From the NCBI RefSeq assembly GCF_024699985.1, contig NZ_JAJONA010000001.1, forward strand, positions 310,001 to 374,000: 64,000 nucleotides of DNA, read 5' to 3'. Positions 38,735 to 46,170 of this stretch are shown piece after piece; positions within the stretch are counted from its first letter, which is position 1; every line of letters starts with the position of its first letter. A model generated the notes under the pieces. The model saw only the letters and a list, made by a program, of their open reading frames with translations. It was not told the origin of the DNA and searched no databases. This DNA comes from Phenylobacterium sp. J367. GTDB taxonomy: Bacteria > Pseudomonadota > Alphaproteobacteria > Caulobacterales > Caulobacteraceae. A program made the position numbers and the translations under genes.

Positions 38735-38933
38735 GCCGCCGATCCTCCGCCGAGGTGTCATTTGCAGCGTCGCGCGCGAGCTTTTCTGCGACCGCTTCGG
38801 TTAACCAGGTGTTCCGGGAGACATGCCCGGCCCTGGCGGCGATCGCGCGGTCGATCGCCGCAAAGGTCGCCGCCGGCAGACGCAGGTTCAGACGGTCGAA
38901 GTCGCGGACGTTGCCGCTCGCAGAATCACTCAT
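38727..38933 (-). CDS. Ribbon-helix-helix protein, probable controller of R-M operon
   Basis: A 68-residue protein with an Arc/CopG-like ribbon-helix-helix: RLNLRLPAATFAAIDRAIAARAGHVSRNTWLTEAVAEKLARDA. The strand residues Arg-Leu-Asn-Leu-Arg and the SRNTWLTEAV helix are typical. It is first in an operon with the methyltransferase and nuclease, and so probably controls their timing, as C proteins do in other R-M systems. The start may be the ATG at 38933 or one ten codons upstream at 38963; both lie in a triplicated GGCGCC region that looks like its own operator. Confidence 0.8.
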   Translation of the reverse strand: MSDSASGNVRDFDRLNLRLPAATFAAIDRAIAARAGHVSRNTWLTEAVAEKLARDAANDTSAEDRRHG

Positions 38934-38962
38934 GGCGCCACGCTGGCGCCGCCGTGGCGCCA
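38933..38962. promoter_or_regulatory. Three TGGCGCC boxes at exact 11-base spacing (RHH operator candidate)
   Basis: TGGCGCC occurs at 38933, 38944 and 38955, so the copies are one helical turn apart; the outer two are TGGCGCCA, which is a perfect palindrome. The array overlaps the start of the RHH gene. Tandem short boxes on one face of the helix are the normal target of cooperative ribbon-helix-helix dimers. Self-repression of the R-M operon is inference. Confidence 0.6.
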
Positions 38963-39051
38963 TGTCTAGTGTTCCATTTTTGTTCCGATCATCGTTCCTG
39001 TCAAATCCTCCTAGAGTCGGACGGTCACAACCGAGTCGGAGGTCGCCGCGA

Positions 39052-39619
39052 GTGCCGGCCAGCGTCCGCACGTTCGATGTTGAAATCCGCCGCCACCTGG
39101 AGGTGGACGCCTTGGACGTGCTCACTGATGCCGAGGCGGAGGCGGCGGATGAGGAAGGGTACCTTGCGGGCAATCACTACTACCGCGACCTGCGCGGCTG
39201 GTCGTGGAGCGACGTGCGCGCCATGCTCGACTACGAAGCGGGCGTGATTGGGCAGATCCTGTCGGCGCCCGATCCCGCCGCCGCGGAGCAGACGTTCGAG
39301 GAAGAGCGGGAGATCGACGAGGACTCCGTCGAAGGGTTGCGCGGCCTGGACGTGGGCGTTGGCGCGGCGGTCACCGCCCTTTCGGCCTTGGGCGCCACGC
39401 CCACCATCAGCTGCAACGGGGGCCTTCGGCGCGCCGCACGCCGCAAGCTATCCTTATGTCGGCTTCTACCTGTCAGAGGCGTCATCCGACCTGCTTCTCC
39501 AGCTCGCTGAAGGCGCCGGTTTGGGCCTCGAAGCCCGAGACGGGCTTGGCCATCTCTACGCCCGGTCTTTGAGCGATCTGCAACGGTTTGCCGAGCTTGC
39601 CTTGGAGCGGTTTGGATGA
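39052..39619 (+). CDS. Hypothetical island protein (frameshifted)
   Basis: About 188 residues starting at a GTG with a CGGAGG site upstream. The N-terminal half is acidic and helical (VDALDVLTDAEAEAADEEGYLAGNHYYRDL, EQTFEEEREIDEDSVEGL). The C-terminal half, VGVGAAVTALSALGATPTISCNGGAFG then YPYVGFYLSEASSDLLLQLAEGAGLGLEARDGLGHLYARS, looks like an alpha/beta domain. The TPTISCNGG...YPYV run resembles proteins with a conserved cysteine of unknown role. The frame breaks near 39421 in a GGGGG run. It diverges from the RHH gene across the TGGCGCC array. Confidence 0.65.
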
Positions 39620-39669
39620 GCGCGCGCAGATTGCGCGGGCACCATGACCCGGTGTAACCAACGGCCGCG

Positions 39670-39754
39670 GCCCCTGTGGTGGAATTGGTAGACGCGCCGG
39701 ATTCAAAATCCGGTTCCGAGAGGAGTGTCGGTTCGAGCCCGACCGGGGGCACCA
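39670..39754 (+). tRNA. tRNA-Leu(CAA), complete
   Basis: An 85-base tRNA-Leu with encoded CCA. Acceptor strands GCCCCTG and CGGGGGC pair, with one U-G. The D arm carries GGAATTGGTAGACGC, the anticodon arm is CCGGA-TTCAAAA-TCCGG (anticodon CAA), a long class II variable arm follows (TTCCGAGAGGAG), and the T arm is GTCGG-TTCGAGC-CCGAC. All stems are consistent, so this is an independent functional gene, not a fusion of the broken tRNA-Leu at 25855. Confidence 0.95.
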
Positions 39755-39877
39755 CCCTATCGATGAACCCCTCGCCGGATAGCCGCACAGCCCGCGAGTT
39801 GGCCCACGACCCCTACGCCGACCGAGAAATGCCCAGTCCTTTTGCGGGGAGTATAGCTCGCTCTCTGGGTTGCTTGG

Positions 39878-40174
39878 TCAGAGTTCGCACACGATGCGCG
39901 CCAGGGCGGGGTCCCCGCGCTTGTACCCCTTGCGGGGCGCCTGGGACGCTTCGTCGGAGAGGACGGCGCCGAGCGCCTCGCTGAGCCGCATGAGCTTCCA
40001 GCCCACCTTCTCACCGCTCGCGCTGCCGCCGCGCACCTGCCAGGCGCGCATCATCGCCTCGCCGACCTGGGTGTAGCCCACGGCATGGACCTCCACGCAG
40101 CGGCTGTAGCCGTCGTACCGGAGCTCCAGCACCCGGCGCTCGCGCAGGGCGCGGCAAGCGGTGTCCATCCACAT
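39878..40174 (-). CDS. WYL-like small protein, hypothetical
   Basis: About 98 residues. The core RERRVLELRYDGYSRCVEVHAVGYTQVGEAMMRAWQVRGGSASGEKVGWKLMRLSEA resembles an isolated WYL-type SH3-like domain, the ligand-binding module of many nucleic-acid-responsive regulators, but without a helix-turn-helix. The ATG at 40174 (MWMDTACRAL) was chosen, since the frame upstream is low-complexity. The function is not known. It is the first gene after the intact tRNA-Leu, transcribed toward it. Confidence 0.62.
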   Translation of the reverse strand: MWMDTACRALRERRVLELRYDGYSRCVEVHAVGYTQVGEAMMRAWQVRGGSASGEKVGWKLMRLSEALGAVLSDEASQAPRKGYKRGDPALARIVCEL

Positions 40175-40714
40175 GGCGGCGAGCCTAGTCTGACTCGGCA
40201 GGAAGGGTTGAAGGGGAAGGCCTTCCCCTGCGCCCGAGCCTGGTGTCTCGGTCGACCCCTTCGAGCGGGGAGGTCCCCGCAACGCCCCCGGAAACGGAGA
40301 GCGGCCGCCGGGGCGGGCTCGGTCCCGCCGCTGACGCGGCTCCTACGGGTCCGCCCCTGCGGGCGCTTCGCGCCGGCGGCCGCTCGACGGCGCGTCCCGC
40401 CGTGCAGCGCCCCCTCCTTTGGGTCGGGTCGCGCAGGCTCCTTGCAGCCTTCCTTTGCGCCGCGCTGGCGCGCGCCAGTTCTCCTTTAGATGACGCGCGG
40501 ACGCGCGTCCGGGGCTTGGGGCTCCGCCCCCGGCGCGCTTCGGAGCGGCTTCCGCCCAGCTTCGGGCTGAGCAGGGCCGGCGGGTCCGCAGGGCTGGAAG
40601 CCCTGCAGCCGGTTCCCCGCGAAGCCGCCCCTCCGCTTGCACCCCCGGTCTCGCCGACGGGCAGGGCTGCAGGCGCGCCTTGCGCCTGCCAGCCATGCCC
40701 CAAGGAGCAGGACC
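40175..40714. other. GC-rich intergenic region, 540 bases
   Basis: No frame here has convincing coding content. It contains the 18-base palindrome at 40213 and many short GC-rich inverted repeats such as GGGTCCGCCCCTGCGGGC near 40349 and CGCGCCAGTTC near 40470. It must carry the promoter of the parB-like gene, whose ribosome site is CAAGGAG just before 40715. An origin or centromere-like function is possible but not shown. Confidence 0.45.
40213..40230. repeat. 18-base perfect palindrome
   Basis: AGGGGAAGGCCTTCCCCT is self-complementary without interruption. It lies between the WYL-like gene and the parB-like gene. It could form a hairpin with a GGCC loop or serve as a binding site for a dimeric protein; ParB is a possible binder. 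Confidence 0.5.
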
Positions 40715-42698
40715 ATGACCGACCAAGCTCAGATCACCCATCAGGACGGCGACGTCATCGACGTGCCGCTGAACAAGCTGAAGGCCTCGCCGCGCAACGC
40801 GCGGCGGATCCCGCATGCCGAGGCCGACATCGAGGCCCTGGCCGCCAGCATCGCGGTGAAAGGCGTCCTTCAGGCCCCGGTGGTGGAGCCCGAGACGGAC
40901 GCCGAGGGTGCGCCGACCGGGTTCTATCTGGTGACCATCGGCGAGGGGCGGCGCTTGGCGCTGACGCGGCTCGCCCAGCGCAAGACGATCAAGAAGACCG
41001 CGCCCGTGCGCTGCGTGGTGGACCTGAACAACGATCCCCCACGAGATCAGCCTGGACGAGAACGTCACGCGGACGGGCCTGCATCCGGCCGACCAGCTCG
41101 AGGCGTTCCGGCGGCTCGCCGAGGAACGCGGCCTGTCGGCCGAGGAGATCGGCGCCCGGTTCGGGGTATCGGCGGGCGTGGTGCGCCAGCGGCTGCGCCT
41201 GGGCGCCGTCAACCCGGCGCTGATGGCGCTCTACAGGGCGGGCGAGTTGAACCTCGACCAGATGATGGCCTTCGCGGTCAGCGAGGACCACGCGCGGCAA
41301 GCGCAGGTGTTGGAGCAGCTGGGCGCGCACCGGCCGCCCTATCTGATCCGCCGCACCATGACCCAGGCCAAGGTGTCGGCCACCGACCGGCGCGCCGTCT
41401 TCATCGGCGCCGAGGCCTACGGCGAGGCAGGTGGGACGATCCTGCGCGACCTCTTCACCGAGGACGGCGGCGGCTGGTTCGAGGACGTGGGCCTGCTGGA
41501 CCGGATGGTCTCCGAGAAGCTGGCCGCCATCGCCGAGGAGGTCCGGGCGAAGGAGGGCTGGAAGTGGGCGGAGCCCCACATCGACTATCCGCGCGCGCTC
41601 GGGCTGGCACGGGTCTACCCGCATCCTGTGGCGCGCTCGGTGGCGGACAAGGCGCAGATCGACGCCCTCTCCGAGGAATACGACGCCCTGGTCAGCGAGT
41701 GGGACGCGGTCGAAGAGCTTCCGCCGCAGGTGGAGGCCCGGTTCAAGGAGATCGACGCGGCGCTTGAAGCCTTCGGCGACGGCACGGCCTGTGACGCCGA
41801 CGAGATCGCGCGGGGCGGCGTGTTCGTCGTCTTGGGCCAGGACGGTGTGGCCCGCATCGAGCGCGGCTTCATCCGGCCGGAGGACCTGCCGCCGCCGGAG
41901 CCGGAGTCCGGAACGGGCGACACCGACGTTCGGACGGAGGTCGAAACGGACGATCCCGACCCGGAGAGCGGTGCGCCGGAGGAGGCCTCCGGCGCACCGC
42001 TTCCGGAGCGGCTGGTGCTCGACCTGACGGCGCATCGGACCCTGGCGCTGCGCGACGCCCTGGCGGGCAACGCGACGGTGGCGCTGTCGGCGGTGGTCCA
42101 TGCGCTCGCCCTGTCCGCCCACTATCCGGCCTACGAGCGGCCCAGCTGCCTGGAGATCAAGGGCGTGTCCGCCTACCTCGACGGCTACGCGCCGGGCATC
42201 GACGACACCCGCGCCGCGCGCAGCGTCGCTAAGCGGCATGCGGCCTGGGCGAGCCGCGTGCCCAAGGACGCCGACGACCTTTGGGCCTTCGTCCTGGGCC
42301 TGACGGTGACGGACCTGCTGGACCTCCTGGCGCATTGCGCGAGCCTGACGGTCAATGCGGTGCGGGCGCCCTTCGACCGCAGGCCGGGCGCCTGGGCGCA
42401 TGCCGACCGGCTGGCGGAGGCTGTGGACCTTGACATGAGCGGCTACTGGACGGCCACCGTGGCGAGCTACCTGGGCCGCGTCACCAAGACCCGGATCGCC
42501 GAGGCGGTGCGGGAGGCTGTCTCGGACGAGGCCGCCGAGCGGATCGGCGGGTTGAAGAAGCCCGACATGGCCAGCGAGGCCGAGGCGTTGCTGGCCGGGA
42601 CAGGCTGGCTGCCCAGCCTGCTGCGCAGGCCGGTCCCGGTTCCTGGCGAGCCTGAGCTTCCGGCCGAGGCGCCGACCCTGACCGAACAAGCCGCCTGA
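40715..42698 (+). CDS. ParB/RepB/Spo0J-family nuclease-fold protein (frameshifted)
   Basis: About 660 residues, the large island type of ParB-like protein. The N-terminal ParB domain reads IDVPLNKLKASPRNARRI, then IEALAASIAVKGVLQAPVVEPE and GFYLVTIGEGRRLALTRLAQ. The HTH half shows ISLDENVTRTGLHPADQLEAFRRLAEERGLSAEEIGARFGVSAGVVRQRLRLG. A long C-terminal region of unknown role follows. The frame breaks near 41038 in a run of five C. Such proteins are usual in alphaproteobacterial plasmids and islands just upstream of DUF736 and ArdC genes, as here. Partition, regulation or nuclease roles are all possible. Confidence 0.88.
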
Positions 42699-42735
42699 GG
42701 AAGGGCCGCGTCAGCGGTCCCGCCGAACTGATCTT

Positions 42736-42772
42736 GAGGGCCGTGCGTCCATGAGGCGTGCGGCCCTCTTTC
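42736..42772 (+). terminator. Rho-independent terminator after parB-like gene
   Basis: GAGGGCCG (42736) pairs with CGGCCCTC (42761 to 42768) and is followed by TTTCG, 37 bases after the stop. The loop has partial internal pairing. Confidence 0.75.
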
Positions 42773-43093
42773 GTGGGCCGTAGGCGCGGTCGTCAGGCTT
42801 GGCCGCGCCGGAACGCCAGGGCGACTCCCGAGCATCGCACCCGCCCATCGCCGCCTCTCTGGCCTGATCTGGCCGAGGGGGGCGGGCCGCCAGGGCGGCC
42901 CCGCCGTCCGCCGCAACGGCAGCGGCGACTTTCTTCCCCGACCTTCGGTCTTCCTCGCGCACCAAGAAAGTCGCCGCTTCGCCGTCCTCCGCTGCGCTGC
43001 GGGCCCTTTGGGCTGCGGCGGCCGTCGCCCTCGGCCTGGGATCGCCATCGAGGCCGCGATGGGCGCGGTCCGACAGACCTCAGGAGACTTCCC
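42773..43093. other. GC-rich intergenic region upstream of DUF736 gene
   Basis: About 320 bases without a supported gene. It contains an inverted repeat GGCCGCC-AG-GGCGGCC near 42886 to 42901 and a GAAAGTCGCCG/GGCGACTTTC pair of words near 42926 and 42966 that could fold on each other across about 30 bases. It presumably holds the DUF736 promoter. I see nothing else. Confidence 0.4.
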
Positions 43094-43405
43094 ATGGCGA
43101 CCATCGGCACCTTCACCAAGGACGACGCCGGCCACTACAACGGCGCGATCAAGACCCTGACGCTCGACGTCAAGACCGCCACCTTCCGTCAGGTCGAGAA
43201 GGACAGCGACAAGGCCCCCGACTTCCGCATCTTCGCCGGCAAGACCGAGTTCGGCGCGGCCTGGAAGAAGACCTCCCGCGAGAACCGCGACTACCTCTCG
43301 GTCAAGCTGGACGACCCGAGCTTCCCGGCCCCGATCTACGCCAGCCTCGTCGACGCTGACGAAGGCTACAGCCTGATCTGGTCTCGGGCCAACGGCTCGA
43401 ACTGA
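43094..43405 (+). CDS. DUF736 family protein
   Basis: A 103-residue protein with the DUF736 signature [49 protein letters not shown] then [36 protein letters not shown]. The family is almost confined to conjugative and mobilisable elements of alphaproteobacteria; its activity is unknown. It lies between the parB-like and ardC genes, the standard order. The AGGAG ribosome site is a few bases ahead of the ATG. Confidence 0.95.
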   Translation: MATIGTFTKDDAGHYNGAIKTLTLDVKTATFRQVEKDSDKAPDFRIFAGKTEFGAAWKKTSRENRDYLSVKLDDPSFPAPIYASLVDADEGYSLIWSRANGSN

Positions 43406-43477
43406 CCGCAGCCGGCGGCCCCCGCCGCGACCGCGGGGCGCCGCTTCCCCACAACCTCATTCTCACAGGAGGCCGCC

Positions 43478-44386
43478 ATGACGCGGCTCATCGAGACCTC
43501 ACGCTCGCAAGCCAAGACCGACCTCTATACGCGGGTCACCGACACCATCGTCGCCGACCTCGAAGCCGGCGTCCGCCCCTGGACCAAGCCCTGGTCCGCC
43601 GAGCACCTGGCCGGCCGGATCAGCCGCCCGCTCCGCTCCACCGGCGAAGCCTACAGCGGCATCAACGTGATCCTGCTCTGGGCGGAAGCCGTCGCCCGGG
43701 GCTACACCGCCCCGATCTGGATCACCTTCCGCCAGGCGCTGGCGCTGGGCGGCCACGTCCGCAAAGGCGAGCACGGCGCGACCGTCGTGTACGCCAACAA
43801 GATCAGCCGCACCGAGACCGGCGACGACGGCCAGGATGTCGAACGGCAGATCCCGTTCCTCAAGGCCTACACCGTCTTCAACGTCGAACAGGTCGAAGGC
43901 CTGCCGGCGCACTTCCACGCTGCGGCGGAGCCGAAGCTCGATCCTCTCCAGCGGATCGCTCACGCCGAGACCTTCTTCGCAGGGATCGGCGCCGACATCC
44001 GGCATGGCGGCGACCAAGCCTACTACGCGCTCCATCCCGACTACGTGCAGATGCCGCCGTTCGAGTGCTTCGCCGACCCGGAGGCCTACTACGCGACCCT
44101 GGCGCATGAGAGCACGCATTGGACGCGGCATCCTTCGCGCCTCGACCGCGACTTCGGCCGCAAGCGCTGGGGCGACGAGGGCTATGCGCGCGAGGAACTG
44201 GTCGCCGAACTCGGCGCGGCGTTCCTTTGCGCCGACCTGGGGCTAGAGCTGACGCCCAGGGCGGACCACGCCAGCTATATCGCCAGCTGGCTGGAGGCGC
44301 TGAAGGACGACCGCCGCTTCATCTTCACCGCCGCCGCGCACGCGCAACGCGCCATCGACTTCCTGCACGCGCGGCAGCCCGCATGA
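43478..44386 (+). CDS. ArdC-family antirestriction protein (zincin metallopeptidase)
   Basis: A 302-residue protein. The N-terminal ssDNA-binding domain of ArdC is visible as YTRVTDTIVADLEAGVRPWTKPW, RSTGEAYSGINVILLW and WITFRQALALGGHVRKGEHGATVVY. The C-terminal zincin domain has the metal motif HESTHW with a downstream Glu in EELVAELGAAFLCADLGL. ArdC proteins protect incoming transferred DNA against host restriction and bind single-stranded DNA during conjugation. This fits the mobilisation module. It is convergent with the HEPN-like gene across a strong shared terminator. Confidence 0.93.
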   Translation: MTRLIETSRSQAKTDLYTRVTDTIVADLEAGVRPWTKPWSAEHLAGRISRPLRSTGEAYSGINVILLWAEAVARGYTAPIWITFRQALALGGHVRKGEHGATVVYANKISRTETGDDGQDVERQIPFLKAYTVFNVEQVEGLPAHFHAAAEPKLDPLQRIAHAETFFAGIGADIRHGGDQAYYALHPDYVQMPPFECFADPEAYYATLAHESTHWTRHPSRLDRDFGRKRWGDEGYAREELVAELGAAFLCADLGLELTPRADHASYIASWLEALKDDRRFIFTAAAHAQRAIDFLHARQPA

Positions 44387-44394
44387 CCGCTGAA

Positions 44395-44420
44395 GGCCGG
44401 CCAGCGCCTGCTGGCCGGCC
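44395..44420. terminator. Bidirectional hairpin between convergent ardC and HEPN-like genes
   Basis: Perfect 11-base arms GGCCGGCCAGC and GCTGGCCGGCC around GCCT, between stops at 44386 and 44429. Flanking AAG and CTT extend the pairing weakly. There is no T run. Confidence 0.65.
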
Positions 44421-44428
44421 GCCTTCGC

Positions 44429-44884
44429 CTAGTTCAGGGCGGATCGCGGCGGCGCTTCGAGAAGATGCGCGACCCGTGAGAGCAGACCCTCGAGCGCGTT
44501 TAGCGCCGCCTGGGGATCCGGCAGCGGCCAAGACAGATAGGCCGGATAGCGCAGGGTCTGGGCGAGATGCGGCATCGCCAGCGCCTCCAGCACGGTCTCG
44601 ATTTCCGCTCCGGCCGGTTCGAGATCGAGCCCGCCGTCGCTCGCCAGCCGCAGGCACAGCGGCAGGTCGTGGCCGATGATGATCAGCCGTTCATCGTCGA
44701 CGGCCCCGCCCGCGATGACGGCCTTCAGCCCCAGCTCCATGGCGTGGGCGATCAACATGAAGAACGGCGGCCGCGCGTCCTCCACCATCCCCACGGATGC
44801 CAGCGCACCGGCCGCGCGACCGTAGGCGCGCGCCCGGTCGAGGTAGCGGCGGCCGCGGCGGTTCATCCGGGTCGTCACGGGCAT
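44429..44884 (-). CDS. HEPN-like helical protein downstream of XRE regulator
   Basis: A 151-residue all-helical protein: a first helix RGRRYLDRARAYGRAAGALAS, then ARPPFFMLIAHAMELGLKAVIAGG, a turn with ERLIIIGHDLPLCLRLA, and further helices to the end. The HAMELGLKAVI...GHDL pattern is typical of HEPN domains, but the RNase motif Rx4-6H is not evident. Its start overlaps the end of the XRE regulator gene by ten bases. Such XRE-HEPN couples recall toxin-antitoxin modules, and it could equally be a non-toxic scaffold. It is on the minus strand, opposite to ardC. Confidence 0.62.
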   Translation of the reverse strand: MPVTTRMNRRGRRYLDRARAYGRAAGALASVGMVEDARPPFFMLIAHAMELGLKAVIAGGAVDDERLIIIGHDLPLCLRLASDGGLDLEPAGAEIETVLEALAMPHLAQTLRYPAYLSWPLPDPQAALNALEGLLSRVAHLLEAPPRSALN

Positions 44885-45285
44885 GGCCGGTCCTCCGGCC
44901 CGTCCGGCCTCGAATTGCCGAATGCCGCGAGAAACGTGACCAGAGCCGGCCGGCTGGCGCGTGGCATTCGGGCAAAGGCCCGCAGGAGCTCCAACGCGCC
45001 CGGTTCGCCCAGCAGGTCGGCCAACTCGTCCGACAGGCCGCGCGCGCCATCGTTGGCGCCGAACAGCTCCGCGACGGGTGTGCCCAGCGTGTGGGCGATC
45101 CTAGCAAGCATGGAAGCGCTGACGCGGTTCGCGCCGCGCTCGTACTTCTGGATTTGCTGGAAGGTGATCCCCACCGACTCGGCCAGCGCGTGTTGTGACA
45201 TCCCGAGCGTCTTGCGCGCCAGACGGATGCGCGCGCCGACCGACACGTCGATGGGGTCAGGTCCTGAGCCCGGCTTTGGCGACAT
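44875..45285 (-). CDS. XRE-family transcriptional regulator
   Basis: A 136-residue protein with an N-terminal Cro/C1-type HTH: VGARIRLARKTLGMSQHALAESVGITFQQIQKYERGANRVSASMLARIAHTLGTPVAELF (about residues 16 to 75). The C-terminal half has a helical region (LSDELADLLGEPGALELLRAFARM) as found in alphaproteobacterial XRE regulators of this size. The ATG at 45285 follows a GAAAGGAATG-like leader. It overlaps and is coupled to the HEPN-like gene. It presumably controls its own operon. Confidence 0.9.
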   Translation of the reverse strand: MSPKPGSGPDPIDVSVGARIRLARKTLGMSQHALAESVGITFQQIQKYERGANRVSASMLARIAHTLGTPVAELFGANDGARGLSDELADLLGEPGALELLRAFARMPRASRPALVTFLAAFGNSRPDGPEDRPCP

Positions 45286-45334
45286 GGGACATTCCTTTCT
45301 CTCGCCGCGGTGGCCCGCCACGTGATCGTCTCGC

Positions 45335-45805
45335 CTACAGCCAGAGACGCTTGAGGTCGTCCTGGCAGCTCTGCAGCAGCGGGTAGGCGTCCGCGTTGTC
45401 GTAGGGATTCAGGAACCACAGCAGGGCGTCCAGGCGGGCGATGACGCCATCGCGCGTGCAGGCGGACGTGGTCTTCAGCAGCGGCACGAGCGCGTCATAC
45501 TGCTTGTCGATCGCGTCGAGCTGGGCCTCGATCACCGCGAACTGCGCGGCCTCCGGCACAGCGGCCTGCTCAGCCTGCGTGAGCCTAGGCCAGTTGCGGT
45601 GGCGGTGCAGCCACGACTCGACATCCGACCAGGCCGTGTGGAGCCGCCGCTGCTCCTGTTCCAGCGCGCAATAGCGCTCGGCGACGACCTTGCCGGGGTC
45701 GGTCGCCCCGGTCAGCGACGGGATCGGAAGGCTGAGCGCGGTGACCCCTTGCAGCAGCCGGCGACGGCTGGGGGAACGGGTAGTCGCGGGTTCGGAATCG
45801 GACAT
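45335..45805 (-). CDS. Exported (Tat-type) small protein, hypothetical
   Basis: A 156-residue protein with a probable twin-arginine leader, RSPSRRRLLQGVTALSLPIPSLTG. The mature part is helical, with a coiled-coil-like LEQEQRRLHTAWSDVESWLHRHRNWPRLTQAEQAA and DAIDKQYDALVPLLK and a pair of cysteines (SACTRDG, LQSCQDD). No family is recognised. Proteins with this layout recur beside tra genes in alphaproteobacterial islands. It lies upstream of the XRE/HEPN operon on the same strand, but is separated from it by 49 bases. Confidence 0.62.
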   Translation of the reverse strand: MSDSEPATTRSPSRRRLLQGVTALSLPIPSLTGATDPGKVVAERYCALEQEQRRLHTAWSDVESWLHRHRNWPRLTQAEQAAVPEAAQFAVIEAQLDAIDKQYDALVPLLKTTSACTRDGVIARLDALLWFLNPYDNADAYPLLQSCQDDLKRLWL

Positions 45806-45905
45806 GTATCGTCGCTCCCGGCGGCGTCCTGGGCGTCGCGGTCAGAAGTTGCGTGAACGTCGCAATCTCGCGCCATTCGCGCAATTTTGTCAAGCGAGGT
45901 GCGTC

Positions 45906-46160
45906 CTGAGCCCACCGCCGATCACGCCGCTGCAGGCCCGGCTCGCGCGCGCCGCGCTGGGCCTGAGCCTGCGCGACCTCGGCGCCGCGACAGGGCTCGC
46001 GCCCAACACGATCACGCGGCTCGAACTCGGCCGGGGCGGTGTGCATGCCGCGAACCTCGCGCGCCTGCAGGACGTGTTCGAGCAGCGGGGGGTGGTGTTC
46101 CTGCCGGCCGACGATGTGGGCGAGGCCACGGTTCGGCTCCGCCGAACGCCCGGCGCGTAG
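45906..46160 (+). CDS. Small XRE-family helix-turn-helix protein
   Basis: About 84 residues. ITPLQARLARAALGLSLRDLGAATGLAPNTITRLELGRGGVHAANLARLQDVFEQRGVVFLPAD is a clean Cro/C1 HTH. The first codon is unclear: homologous proteins begin MSPPPITPLQAR, which here aligns with CTG at 45906. CTG could be a rare start, an altered ATG or a sequence error; a nearby GTG lies in another frame. It is convergent with traG, ten bases apart. Confidence 0.75.
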   Translation: MSPPPITPLQARLARAALGLSLRDLGAATGLAPNTITRLELGRGGVHAANLARLQDVFEQRGVVFLPADDVGEATVRLRRTPGA

Positions 46161-46170
46161 GTCGCCTGGC

